From Prostheceraeus crozeri (Eukaryota; Platyhelminthes; Polycladida; Euryleptidae), in assembly GCA_907163375.1 (NCBI GenBank), contig CAJQUW010010428.1, positions 62,001 to 126,000 of the forward strand: a DNA stretch of 64,000 nucleotides, written 5' to 3'. Under the pieces are notes generated by a model, which saw only the letters and a list, made by a program, of their open reading frames with translations, ran no database searches and was not told the DNA's origin. The position numbers and the translations under genes are program-made. Positions 23,881 to 35,684 of the stretch are shown piece after piece; position 1 is the stretch's first letter; the number at the start of each line of letters is the position of its first letter.

Positions 23881-24158
23881 AACTTACATGTTGTGTAAAT
23901 TTTTGTAACTCTTGGTTCTTTTTATCCATTATAGTTATACATGCTTCGTATATCTATGATAGCACAATCGCTTTCATATTTGGGGTAATACAAATTACGG
24001 AATTTCAATGATAGATGATGTTGTGAGTCCCTCCATATTCAGACAATGCCGCTTGATAAAGCATGACTGATTGATTCAGGTTCCATCCCTGTCTCATAAA
24101 ACACTGGTGACTGATTACAAAGGCATACGATGGTCATGGTTATTGTGAGTTCTTACAA
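23881..24158. other. Unassigned spacer
   Basis: Short AT-rich spacer before the mariner remnant. Nothing recognised. Confidence 0.4.
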
Positions 24159-25222
24159 TTATATTTTTTCGAAGTACTGTCCTGCATGGTGTATACAAGA
24201 ATTCATTCGGTGAAACCACCTCTCGAAGCACTGCTTGTAGTCGTCTTCCGTAAGGCTCGTCAGTGCCGCATCCAAAGCTTCAAGAGCCTCCATGTCTGAT
24301 ACGAATCGTCGTCCATGAAGATGCTCTTTGACCTTAGGGAAGAGCCAGAAGTCGCAAAGAACGAGATCTGGTGAATATGAAGGGTGCGTGACGAGTTGAA
24401 CACCCTCTGCTTCCGGGAAGTTAAGCGTCTCAGCTGCTGTGTAGGAGGAAGCGTTGTCATGATGCAGTAAGACTCCCCGGACGCCTGTTGCTCATCGAAG
24501 ATTTCGAGTAGATGTCCCAGATCGCTGGTCCTTCAACGCTTGGAAGACTTTGGGTAGGCAGACGGTTGTGTACCAGTTTGTCTCTCTTTCAATGGGACGA
24601 CCACGACGAGACCGATCTTGCTGAAGAAGACTGCAACCATTCGTTTTCCGACAGATCTTGATCGCCTGACCTTGGACCGAGACGACTCGCCAGGAAAGCA
24701 CCACGTGGCTGATTGAATTTTAGTTTCGGGGTCGTAATCATAAATCCATGTCTCATCGCCAGTGACTATCATGTCGGTTTGTCTCGGAGCTCCGTTGTTG
24801 AATTTGCGCAGCATGAACCGATACCAATCGACTCGCGCTTGCTTCTGTTCTTCCGTCAAGTTGTGTGGCACCCATCTGGCGGATCGCCTTGTGAGACAAA
24901 GATGGTCGTGAACTAGTTTCTGCGCAGCTGTGCATCCAATATTCAGATGATGCTGAATCTGAATCATTGTCACTCGTTGATCGGTCTCAACCAGAAGGCG
25001 GAGGCGTTCCGCATTTTCTGGTGTTTCTGCTTCTGCTGGGCGGCCGGAGCGTGGCTCGTCTTCAAAGTCTGTTCGTCCTCGTTTGAACTCACGAAACCAG
25101 AGGCTGATCATGGATTCAGATGGACACTGATCACCAAAGCATGCCTGCAGCGACTCGAAACATTCTTTGTAAGTGAGTCCTTTCTTGAAGTCGTAAAACA
25201 TATTCTTGAGGTCGGAAAGCAA
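24159..25222 (-). pseudogene. mariner-family (Tc1/mariner) transposase, frameshifted
   Basis: The minus strand has the N-terminal helix-turn-helix region (ECFESLQACFGDQCPSESM, then WFREFKRGRTDFEDEPRSGRP). The catalytic core follows: TGDETWIYDYDPETK, then in another frame LLHHDNASSYTAAETLN, then YSPDLVLCDFWLFPK. The second and third aspartates are 34 residues apart, the D34D signature of mariner. The protein ends QYFEKI and stop at 24159. Frames change near 24530-24600, so it is inactive. TIRs were not placed with confidence. Confidence 0.9.
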
Positions 25223-26179
25223 ATCTTGACAATTCCATAATTAATTTCTCGTCTGAACATGAAAACGAAGCAACGACACCAGCTCTTAAACTGAGGGTGA
25301 GCTTTCATCAACTTCAAGGCAGTGTCATTCATTGTACATGAATGTGTGAATGCGAAACTTGGCGTGAGAGCTATTCGATTCCATGCTATTGTTCTACTAA
25401 AATTTCGTGACGTCAACCTGAATAGTTTATTCGTGGCTAAAAACTTTCAGCATGACCCTCGTATTTTAAGGACTTTTGTTCGGGAACCCTTTACAGTCCC
25501 CGATCACCAGAGGCCCAAACTGATTGAGCCCCAACTTTGCAAACATACTCACTAGATGTAGAATAGTAAAGCAAGAATGATTCATGTTCTATCTCGGTCT
25601 CATAAAATACAAGCGACTCATTTTAATTTAGCTTCTTTGAAATTAATGGCTTTGTTCCATCCTACAGCAGTAATTACTTGACAGAATGACCTAAATCTTG
25701 CATTGCCAGTAGAAAAGGCATCAAAGGTTATCTCGAGTCTTGATCAGTTTGCAAAAACAGTATTAAAGAAGTTGTGACTGATTACATATTTTTCAGATAA
25801 CAGTTTCAGAGAATGCGGAAATTCTATTCAGTCACAGTTCACGATACGTTCAACAAAATTTAGCGATTTATTCACTCAGAGTCAACAGCTGATTATTCAA
25901 ATTTGGCGCTTATTCTATTGGAAAATAATATTTAATTCGTTTACTATGTAATTAATTTACTTGCTTAATTCTCATTATCAATTAATAACTTTCGTTGATT
26001 GAATTAAATTAACAAAAGTTATTTGTTTAAACGTTTATAATTTTAAATTCCTACCCTCCTCATATCTCGAGTTATGTGTATCACGAGATCGACAGAAATC
26101 TCGAAGCTCTGGAAAACAGAGTTAAGGAAAAAATTGAAGAAAAGGCATTGGAAAGGAAGGGAAATTCTTAAAAGTTGAA
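25223..26179. other. Unassigned DNA between mariner and LINE
   Basis: No supported gene. AT-rich near 25900-26040. The 5' end of the following LINE probably lies in its last part, but no boundary was found. Confidence 0.5.
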
Positions 26180-26516
26180 ATGATAGATAACAATATTGTA
26201 GACAGAATTTTGAAAAAGAAAAACAAGCTAAAAAGAAACAAAGATTATGCTCAGGTTTTTATTGATGAAGATTTAACCAAGGAGCAAAGAGAAGCTAGGA
26301 GAGTAATTGCTTGAGGAGGTTAGAGAGAGGAGAAAGAATGGTGAATATAGTTATTTGTATCGGAACACGATAGTGAATAAAGGCAAATGGTTCACCCCAA
26401 TAGAAAGAGAAGAGAGAAAGAAATTGATTCAAGAAATGTTGGAAAAAAGAAAAGAAGGATTCATTTGCTATATTCAAGACAATAAAATTGTAATTAAAGG
26501 CAAATATAACCAGTAA
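26180..26516 (+). pseudogene. LINE ORF1 C-terminal segment, frameshifted
   Basis: ATG at 26180 opens MIDNNIVDRILKKK, leading to FIDEDLTKEQREARRVI. The frame shifts near 26310 and continues EEVRERRKNGEYSYLYRN to a stop at 26516. DLT..QR.ARR...RRKNGE is a pattern I associate with the ends of LINE ORF1 proteins, which bind RNA. The ORF2 ATG follows two bases after the stop. Two similar modules (RRKNGEYSYLYRNTIV and KRKEGFICYIQDNKIV) occur in tandem. Confidence 0.6.
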
Positions 26517-26518
26517 CT

Positions 26519-29500
26519 ATGAATTTGAAACAAAACTTTTCTCAAATAGAACATGATAAGACTAAGATAGGTTATATTAACATAAATGGACTTACTAACA
26601 ACAAATTGACAGAACTAGAAGAACTGTTTGAAGAGAGAGAGATACTTATTCTTTGTGAAACGCATAATAGAGGAAAAACGACAAATATACCTTTCAGTTG
26701 TAAATTAATAGAAAAAAATCGAGAGATAACGAGTAAGAAAGGAGGAGGATTGATGTTTATATGGAAAGATGTGAAACATATAAAAGCAGAAGAAATCAAA
26801 ATAGAAGAAGAAGACTTGATGATAGTGAGAACTTGTTTGGATGACGAGATCATATACTTCATGATAGTATATTGGGACGTTAAAAATACTTCGAAGAACG
26901 TATCAATGAAAGACAAAATGCTAAGTTTAATTGACGATAATAGAGATAAAAAATGGATAGTAGTTGGAGACTTCAATGCTCATTTTAAATTCTTAGATGG
27001 CAGACAAAATAAAAATTCCAAGATTTTTGAAGAATTTATGGATAATTCTAGATTTATTTTGCTAAATATGTCAGAAAAATGCACAGGAAGATATACTAGA
27101 AGCATAAATGATCAAATAACTACTATTGATTATATTTTGACAAACGACTCGGTAGAAGACCTGATATTATATATTTATATTGATGATAAAAAAGAAATAA
27201 ATATCAGCGATCACAACATAATTGATATAACATTGGATATTAAGATCAGGAAATCTAATCAAGAAGTCTCAAACACTGAACCTACTAAATTTTTCTGGTC
27301 AAGGAGCAATGCAAAAAAATTAAAATTATTTGAAAAATCTATGTGTAATGTTATGAACAAATTAGAGAAGAATGACTTTACAATAGTCGAAGAAGCGATG
27401 TGCAGAGAAGCAAATAAATTTCTGTTAACAAAGGAAAACAAAAACAATAATAAAATATATCAATTTAGCAAGAGTATAACTGATAAGATAAAAATTAGAC
27501 GATATTATAATAAGAAAGCTAGACATGCGAGAAGAGGAAAAGAGGCTAAACGACATTCTGAATTCTGGAATAAGTATATTGCAATAAAAACTGAAATACA
27601 AGAAATGATTACAAAAGAAATGCTAGAACACGATATAGCAACTGCTAAGAAAATAAAAGAAAATACCAACAATTTCAAATGGAATGAGATACAAAGGATA
27701 ATGGGAAAAAATCGCAATAAGAAAGAAATCAAAATAATACAGAATAAGAACGATGAAGTCCATCTTAAAGATGATGATGCTAAAGAGCTGATTATACGCT
27801 TCTGGCAGTATCTTTCCACTGAAGAAAAGGTATACAAAGGTTTATTAACATTAGTAGAAGGACAAACCTACAATAAAGAAAAGGAAGCAATGAAAATGGA
27901 TCATGATTATATCAATAAACCTTTATACTTAGAAAAATATTTCATACATGAGACAGAGACTATAAAAGCTATAAAAACATTGAAAAATAAAAAAGCAGCT
28001 GGCACAACAGGAATTACGCCTGAAATGTGTAAATCTGTTTCAAATAATGAAATTTGCATTAGAAAGATTACTGATTGTTTTAATAATATCAGAAAAATAG
28101 GTATTCCACAATCATGGAGGATCAGTAAAATCATTTTGATCCCAAAAACAAATGATAAATACACTTTTTATAAGGATTTCCGACCAATTACAATCACAGA
28201 AACATTCTATAAGATATACACATCAATTCTAAAGGACAAAATATGCTTATTTTTACAGAAGAATCATTTATTATCAGAAGAACAGGCAGGATTTCAGAAG
28301 AATAGAAGACTTGAAGAGAACATAGTGCGTTTAAATATTGAAATAGAAAGAGCAAGAAGAAATAAGAAAAATCTTTACTTGATAGCGATAGACTTTCAGA
28401 AAGCCTTTGACTCAGTGAATAGAGAAGAAATTATAAAAGAATTGAATAAACTGAAATTTGAGATGGAGCTGATTACTGCAATAGCACAATTATATGAAAA
28501 TGAACATGTCAATTTGTATATGAATGACAAAATGGTCGGACAATTCGAGAAAAGCAAAGGACTTCGACAAGGATGTAAGATGTCTCCCATTATTTTCATA
28601 ATTATGATGGATAAATTAATTAAAAAAATGAATGGAAAATGGCCACAGTATAATACCAACTTATTAATGTATGCTGATGATGGTTTGATTTTTGCGTATT
28701 CAAAATTTGAGGCTGACGAAAAATTGAGATGCATAGTAGAAGAAGCAAGTAAATTTGGAATGAAAATAAATTGTGAAAAATGTCAGTATATTGAATTTGG
28801 GAAAAACGAAATGGACACTTTAGGAGGGTATCACGTAATAGTAGAGAATAAGATGATAGAAATCGGTCAAATAAAGAAGGTGAACAGCATGAAATACTTA
28901 GGAGTCAGAATTTCGAACAAGAAGAACATTTTCAAAGAACATATTACTGAAAAGACAGATAAGCTAATTAAATACAAATTTTGGATGAGTTACTTATTAA
29001 AAGGACGATTAGACAAACAGATTTTGGGAAAAACGATTTGGAAATCAGTAATGCTACCAACAATCCTACATGCAATGAGTGCTATCCCTTTATCAAAAAA
29101 AATTAATGATGTAATAAAAAAATCCTAAAATGAAATATTTAGATCAATAATGGGACTTCCATCATTCGCACCGGAAGAGTATATAAGAAGCGAAATAGGA
29201 TTGTCGAATCAAATATGGCGAGATAAGAAAAATAAAATTCTAATGCTACATCATGTAATGACCAAAACTAACAGCCTGAAAAAGACAGTAATTGAAGAAT
29301 GGAATGGCCAAATAAACTGGATTGAAGATAGCAAAAGTATAATGTCAGAGTTGAAGATAGACAATGAAAAATTTGAAGAATACGAGAGAAAAGATATAAT
29401 AAAGATAATAAATGATAAAGATGAAAAAATGTGGAAAGAAAATATTGGTAAGAAGAAAAGTCTGAAATTTTATGAAGAAGTGAAGAAGAAATTCAATGAA

Positions 29501-29770
29501 AATAAATTAGAGGCAACTGAGCGAGCAAGTTACATTACAAGAAGATGGATTTGTGGGGCGGTGTTGTTAAATGACAAAATGGGAAGGAACCATGAAGAGC
29601 GCAAATGCGAAACATGTCAAGTTTATGAAGATGTAGAACATGTGTTATTGAAATGCAAGAGATTCAAAAGTCTAAGGAAAGAGTATGATATAGATGAAAA
29701 GGATATTAATGTTGTGATAGGTGTAAAAAAAATGGAAAGAATGCGAGGAATACAGGAAAAAAATTTATAA
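26519..29770 (+). pseudogene. LINE ORF2: AP endonuclease, reverse transcriptase, CCHC tail (one internal stop)
   Basis: ATG at 26519. The endonuclease occupies residues ~15-240: INGLTNNKL, ILCETHN, VVGDFNAHF, TIDYILTN and ISDHNIIDI, carrying the catalytic Asn, Glu, Asp and His. RT follows at ~490-800 with FRPITITETFYKIY, IDFQKAFDSVN (motif A), GLRQGCKMSPIIF (motif B) and LLMYADDGLIFA (YADD). The frame is open for 869 codons to TAA at 29126. It continues in the same frame to 29770, including CETCQVYEDVEHVLLKC, a Cys/His knuckle. So a single nonsense codon interrupts an otherwise complete protein that would nick target DNA and reverse-transcribe its RNA. Confidence 0.92.
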
Positions 29771-30528
29771 TATAAGAATTGGAAAGTAATCATCCTCTGG
29801 TAGAATACAATGGATTGGATAGGTTACAACTTAAAATTTGAATAGTGAGTTTGTAAGTTGTTCTAAGAAGATATGTGATGATTAGTTAATCTTTATGGTT
29901 GATTTGTAAAGGTTTGGTTTTATTTCTAGTTAGACATAGAAGTTTGGATCAACTGTAAATATGACATTTATATTTTCGAAGGCCTTAATTAGTTGCTTGG
30001 ATATTAATGTTGGTATTAAAGGAAGTAAATTTTGATTTATTACTCTCGGTGAGGAATTTTGACGTTGTACGTTTTGTAGGATAATTTTGCTTGAAATTTT
30101 CATGACACATCTCAAATTCAAATGATACAAAAACTTCAAAAGTTATAGATTATTGTTTGATTTCACTTAATGGTCGCAATCGCTTATGATTCTTTTACAA
30201 TTAATTCATGATCGTTATCATCATCGTTATTTTATGGTTTTTAAGAAGAATAGACTCTGTGGCAAATGGCTGTGATTCCTAAGGAATAAACTGATTTACA
30301 TTGTATTACGTGATTTATGGTGGATATGATTTTAAATTGTGATTCTCAATAGTTCAACTGGTTATATATTCAAAATTGCAATAGTGTTATTTCTCAAATG
30401 GACTATATAAAAATTTTCTGTGTTTTCAATTTCAATCGTTCGTAGTATGATAAACTTTATAAATGTTTAGGGAGAGCTGTTTCATATATGCATTGAATCT
30501 CCAATAAAATTCATTCATTCATTCATTC
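29771..30528 (+). other. LINE 3' UTR and (ATTC)n tail
   Basis: No ORF. AATAAA lies at about 30503, and five ATTC units at 30509-30528 mark the 3' end of the LINE. Confidence 0.7.
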
Positions 30529-30529
30529 C

Positions 30530-31339
30530 TGAAATAGAAAGAGGAAGAAGAAATAAGAAAAATCTTTACTTGATGGCGATAGACTTTCAGAAAGCCTTTG
30601 ACTCAGTGAATAGAGAAGAAATTATAAAAGAATTGAATAAACTGAAATTTGAGATGGAGCTGATTACTGCAATAGCACAATTATATGAAAATGAACATGT
30701 CAATTTGTATATGAATGACAAAATGGTCGGACAATTCGAGAAAAGCAAAGGACTTCGACAAGGATGTAAGATGTCTCCCATTATTTTCATAATTATGATG
30801 GATAAATTAATTAAAAAAATGAATGGAAAATGGCCACAGTATAATACCAACTTATTAATGTATGCTGATGATGGTTTGATTTTTGCGTATTCAAAATTTG
30901 AGGCTGACGAAAAATTGAGATGCATAGTAGAAGAAGCAAGTAAATTTGGAATGAAAATAAATTGTGAAAAATGTCAGTATATTGAATTTGGGAAAAACGA
31001 AATGGACACTTTAGGAGGGTATCACGTAATAGTAGAGAATAAGATGATAGAAATCGGTCAAATAAAGAAGGTGAACAGCATGAAATACTTAGGAGTCAGA
31101 ATTTCGAACAAGAAGAACATTTTCAAAGAACATATTACTGAAAAGACAGATAAGCTAATTAAATACAAATTTTGGATGAGTTACTTATTAAAAGGACGAT
31201 TAGACAAACAGATTTTGGGAAAAACGATTTGGAAATCAGTAATGCTACCAACAATCCTACATGCAATGAGTGCTATCCCTTTATCAAAAAAAATTAATGA
31301 TGTAATAAAAAAATCCTAAAATGAAATATTTAGATCAAT
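30530..31339 (+). pseudogene. 810-bp duplicate of the LINE RT core
   Basis: Matches 28339-29148 over the same length (810 bp) with only a few substitutions seen (for example near 30544 and 30574). It includes motif A, motif B and YADD, and shares the TAA stop. It starts directly after the (ATTC)n tail and ends abruptly, so it lacks both LINE ends. Confidence 0.95.
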
Positions 31340-31660
31340 TTTTGTAAATCACAATTCAGAATGTGCGAAGGTGATGCAATTTTGGGTTTGTGTTGATTAT
31401 CTCATGACTGTGCGATGGTGTTTGGCACAACATTTTCGGTTGACCATCTTCATCTGGGTACGTAGATTGTGTTCCATACACAGGTCGCTAAATGCAATGA
31501 CGTGATCATTTATCGCAATTCCATAGAACAAAGTGGATTGCAATCATTCTACATTCAGCGCTGCGCTGAATGGACTTACGGCAGACCACACATTTTTTCT
31601 GATAATGCCACTTATTGCATGTGCCTATGATGTATGTATAGAAATCAGATACTATACTAT
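31340..31660. other. Unassigned DNA up to the Gypsy 5' LTR
   Basis: No supported gene. It ends in ACTAT, the 5' flank of the Gypsy insertion. Confidence 0.5.
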
Positions 31661-31823
31661 TGTAAGGTGAGAGCTTTAAGTAGACTAATTTTATTCTGCT
31701 TTTAATACCTCAATTATTATTTCATTGTGCTCGAGGCGGGAAACGATCTTAGTACCGCTTAACCACGTTTAGGTGAGCAGAGCTTAGTTTTGAGGGTGTT
31801 GGTTGCGGTTCGCGAGAACAACA
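31661..31823 (+). repeat. Gypsy 5' LTR
   Basis: 163 bp, TG...CA ends, base-for-base identical to 44411-44573; the following ACTA is also shared. Unusually short for a Gypsy LTR. Confidence 0.92.
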
Positions 31824-31843
31824 ACTAGCAGCATCAAGTTATT

Positions 31844-33315
31844 ATGAATGTGACTAATCTATTCGATGATAACATTTCAGACGAGCTGGAACAGTTGGTT
31901 TTACGACCGGAGCAATCCGAGCAGCCTTCACCTCGACGCAAGTCGGGAGAGTCGCCAGTTCGTTCACCTGCTAGAATCACGACTCAGTCGCCTCAGTCTT
32001 CTGGTGATCGCCACACGACGTCGCCGCGCAAGCCTCACGTTCGTTGGGTCGACGAAGCAGAGGATCAATCCCTGGGACCTACTCCGACGCTGTCGGTAAG
32101 TAAGCAATTGTCACCTGCCTGTATAGGCTTAAACATACCTACCGTGAAACCACAAGACGACAGTTTCAGTGGTGGCAGCGGTGGGATGTACGCTAGAGAC
32201 ACGTCAACATGGTTGCGTGTTCCACTCAAGGCATTTCCCGTATTTGACGGAGGTAATTTTTCTATTTACTATCAACGGATAAGTGCCGCTATGAATACTT
32301 ACCCAGAGGCCGAGCGTTACCCTATTTTTGCCGCAAAATTAGGAGACAACGTTGTCGAGTGTTTGTGTGATTTTTTCCTGGGGGTCTTGGTCACTGTTCT
32401 TTTGAGAAAGTTGTGCAGTTTCTACTGATGAAATACCGGGAACACTCAAAGCCTCCGATAGAAAGCTGCCTACCGAGAGAACGGACAGGTAAGTACGAAA
32501 AATTGAGCATGAAAAATGCACCAATATTTCAGGGGGAATCTGGTGAAGATTTTGACATATGGTTTCGCCGAGTATCTATGTATTTGGATACCTACCCTCC
32601 ACAGGAGAGAATTCATAGACTCTTCCCAGTTGGGAACAAAACCATTCGAGTTTGTACAACATCGACCGGATGAGGTGCAAAGGAGTTTTGATATGCTTGT
32701 CGAGTCTCTGAGGAGGAAATACGTTATACCGATTAATATGTCGAGGGCGCAAGAACTTTATTCCAGGTATCAAAAGAATTCTGAAGATTGGCAAGATTTT
32801 GAGGGAGAATTACGGCGATTAGTAAGGATTGCCTTTCCGGCTCAACCTTCCTGGAAACAGGAGGATTCTTCAAAGAATGCTTGCCGGCACTAGCAATGTC
32901 GAACTCTCTCGACATTTCACGTTCAGCCCACCCCTCTCGATAGAGCATCTCTATCACGCAGCAGATTTGATAAAAAGAATCGTCTGCTCAATTCGGACTC
33001 AAGGGTCGAAATAAGTAGGCCTACAGGAGGATCATTTCCACTGTCAGGGTCATCCTTCCAGAAAAATATGCCACCTATCGATCCGCAGATGTTCGCAGGA
33101 GCTTGTCTCCTATCCGACCGCCTACTCCACCAAACTTACCTGAAGTACGGAGTAGTCCATCTCCTGTACGGGCACTACGGCCTCCTACCCTCCAAGACGC
33201 TCTTTTTCCGGAGAGGAGAGAACTAATGAACAAGTGAAATGTTTCAAATGTGGAGAGAAAGGATATTTCATGAGGAACTGTCCATTTCGGGAAAATAGGT
33301 ATTTAAACCACTGAG
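31844..33315 (+). pseudogene. Gypsy gag, frameshifted
   Basis: ATG at 31844, only 20 bp after the LTR, opens MNVTNLFDDNISDELEQLV. The reading frame changes in a G-run near 32380, again near 32630 and again near 32860. Recognisable Gag parts are SGEDFDIWFRRVSMYLD, LRRKYVIPINMSRAQELY and NVELSRHF. A knuckle near 33240 reads CFKCGEKGYFMRNC, where Tyr replaces the usual zinc-binding His. Gag would package the RNA; this copy cannot make it intact. Confidence 0.8.
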
Positions 33316-33328
33316 GCTGGAACACTCC

Positions 33329-35684
33329 GTGGACGGACGGACTGATTCCGCAGCCGGTGAGAAACCGTCTGATGTCACAATCCAGACCCCGAACTGTAAC
33401 GTTATTCAACTGCTTTTAAACCATAAACCGCGTACCGCTATGTTAGATTCCGGAGCAGATCGTAGCGTGATTGATGTTGAAACGTGTCGAGAAACAGGCG
33501 TTTCGTACACCCGCAAGGAGATGCCAAAGTTTGACCAGCCTGACTGTTCCAAAGTCAAACCTATTGCAGAAGTTAACATACCCATAGAAGTCGCGGGCGA
33601 ATGTTTCAACCAGACATTTATAGTCTGTGAACGCCTCAGGAGTCCTATAATTATCGGACTGGATTTCATTATGTTATATGGAGGATGCGCTGACTGGGTA
33701 AGTAACACGTTTTATCTTTTCAATAGAGCAGTCAGCACACCGATCCTGAGGAGAGTCGAAACATACCAGGTGGGTGTGCATCTAGTACAAGATACGGTAA
33801 TTCCTCCCAAGAGTGTCGCATATCGTCTCGGGAAGTGCGCAGAATTTCCTATTCCTTCCCTCAACTTACTCATCGCTCAGCGAGATCAGTTACCAGACGG
33901 TGTCCTCTTGGCAAATGCCGTATGCGAGCCCAGAGACAACCAAACCTGGCTTCAGCTAATGAACATTACTAATGCTGATGTCCGACTACCTGCCGGTCGC
34001 GAAATTGCAACTATAGAACCAATCGAGGTTTTGGCAGAGTCGGCGGATCAAACAGACCAAGTAAGTTTTGAAGCTTCACCTACAAATATAGAAGCAGCTA
34101 TAACACAGTTGGACGAGACAGACCTCAACACGGAGGAGAAAGAGGAGGCCGCCCAAGTGTTACGCTCCTATGAAGACGTATTTGTAGAGAAAGGTAAGAA
34201 ATTGGGCCGCAAAACTCTATTATATCATCAGATAGACACCGGACCCCACGCTCCAATCAAAATTCCGGGGCGCCGAGTACCGCCACACCAGAGGTCTGAG
34301 GTAGACACGATGCTAGATGACCTCATCAATGATGATGTAATTCGACCCAGTTACAGTCCCTGGTCCGCTCCCATTCTGGTAGTGAAAAAGAAAGACGGAT
34401 CTCTTCGTTGTTGCGTTGACTTCAGGAAGCTGAATGAGATAACTGTCAAAGACGCATATCCCATACCTCGTATAGACGAGAGTATCGACGCCTTAAGTGG
34501 ATCACGTTATTTCAGTCCTAGACTTGAAGTCTGGTTATTTTCAGGTACCTCTGGACGAGCAGTCCAAAGAGAAAACTGCTTTCTCCACCCACCGCGGCCT
34601 ATATGAATTTAACGTCCTCCCTATGGGGGTGACGAATGGTCCAGCTGTTTTTGCGCGTCTGATGAATAATGTACTCGCCGGTCTGACATGGTCAGCCTGC
34701 CTCGTTTACCTCGATGACACCATAGTCATGGGGAGGACATTTAAGGATCATTTGCTAAACCTGCAGGCTGTCCTGCAGAGATTCCGTGAAGCGAATTTTC
34801 AACTGAATCCTAAGAAATGCCAGTGGTTCAAATCTAAGGTTAAATACCTTGGACATGTAGTCTCTCGCAAGGGAGTCCACACAGACCCCTCTACCATTGA
34901 GAGAATAATCAACTGGCCCGTTCCTAAAACGCAAAAGGAGCTGAGGAGTTTCATAGGACTCTGCAGCTATTATCGTAGATATATTCAAGGGTTTGCGAAA
35001 ACTGCTGGGCACTTACATCGCCTCACTGGTAAAAATGTAAGATTTGTTTGGACAACCGAATGCCAAACCGCTTTCGAAGAACTCCGCTTCAAGCTCAGTA
35101 GTGCCCCAATATTAACATTACCTGATTTCTCAGAGAACGCAGGATCTTTTATCCTCGACACAGACGCTTCTGAAAAAGCCATCGGAGCTGTGCTGTCCCA
35201 AAAATGTCCTGATGGTCTCGAGCGAGTGGTAGCGTATGGGAGTCGCTGCATGACAAAGCCAGAGCGCAATTACTGCGTTCCACGCAAGGAAATGCTAGCC
35301 ATGGTCTATTTCGTTCTCGAGTTCCGTCCTTATCTGTTAGGCAAGCATTTCATTCTGAGGACAGACCATAGCGCTCTCACCTGGCTTATGTCATTCAAAG
35401 AGCCTACTGGACAGGTGGCACGCTGGATACAAAAATTGCAAGAATATCGATTCTCAATTGAATACCGGTCCAACCCTAAGCACACAAATGCCGATGCTCT
35501 ATCCAAGCGGCCACACAGGCGCCACGGAGAATGCCCCTCTTGCGAACCGAATGCTGCGCAAATTTCGTTAATTCAGTGGCCATTTCCGTCCACTTCAGGG
35601 GATCTTCTAGCAGCACAGAGAGCCTACCTGCCAACAGCGGAGATTAGTGAATGGATCGCCGAGAAAAGACGACCACCCCCATGA
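33329..35684 (+). pseudogene. Gypsy pol, part 1: protease, RT, RNase H
   Basis: Aspartic protease motif MLDSGADRSVID lies at ~residues 38-49. RT follows with PYSPWSAP-type entry (SYSPWSAPILVVKKKDGSLR), a one-base frameshift near 34515, then SVLDLKSGYFQV (motif A), MGVTNGPAVFARLM (motif B), CLVYLDDTIVMG (YLDD). RNase H has FILDTDASEKAIGAVL, EMLAMVYF, LRTDHSAL and NADALSKR. A UGA at 35682 ends this frame but the same frame continues as integrase. The frame opens at a GTG/ATG region near 33329 without a clear initiator, as expected for a Gag-Pol fusion. Confidence 0.92.

Larger units (their letters stand above)
26180..30528 (+). mobile_element. APE-type non-LTR retrotransposon (LINE)
   Basis: Order: end of ORF1, ORF2 with AP endonuclease and RT, C-terminal Cys/His motif, a ~740-bp 3' UTR, AATAAA (30503) and an (ATTC)n tail (30509-30528). 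A tandem-repeat tail rather than poly(A) is common in several LINE clades. The clade is not assigned. It is very A-rich on the sense strand. Confidence 0.85.
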
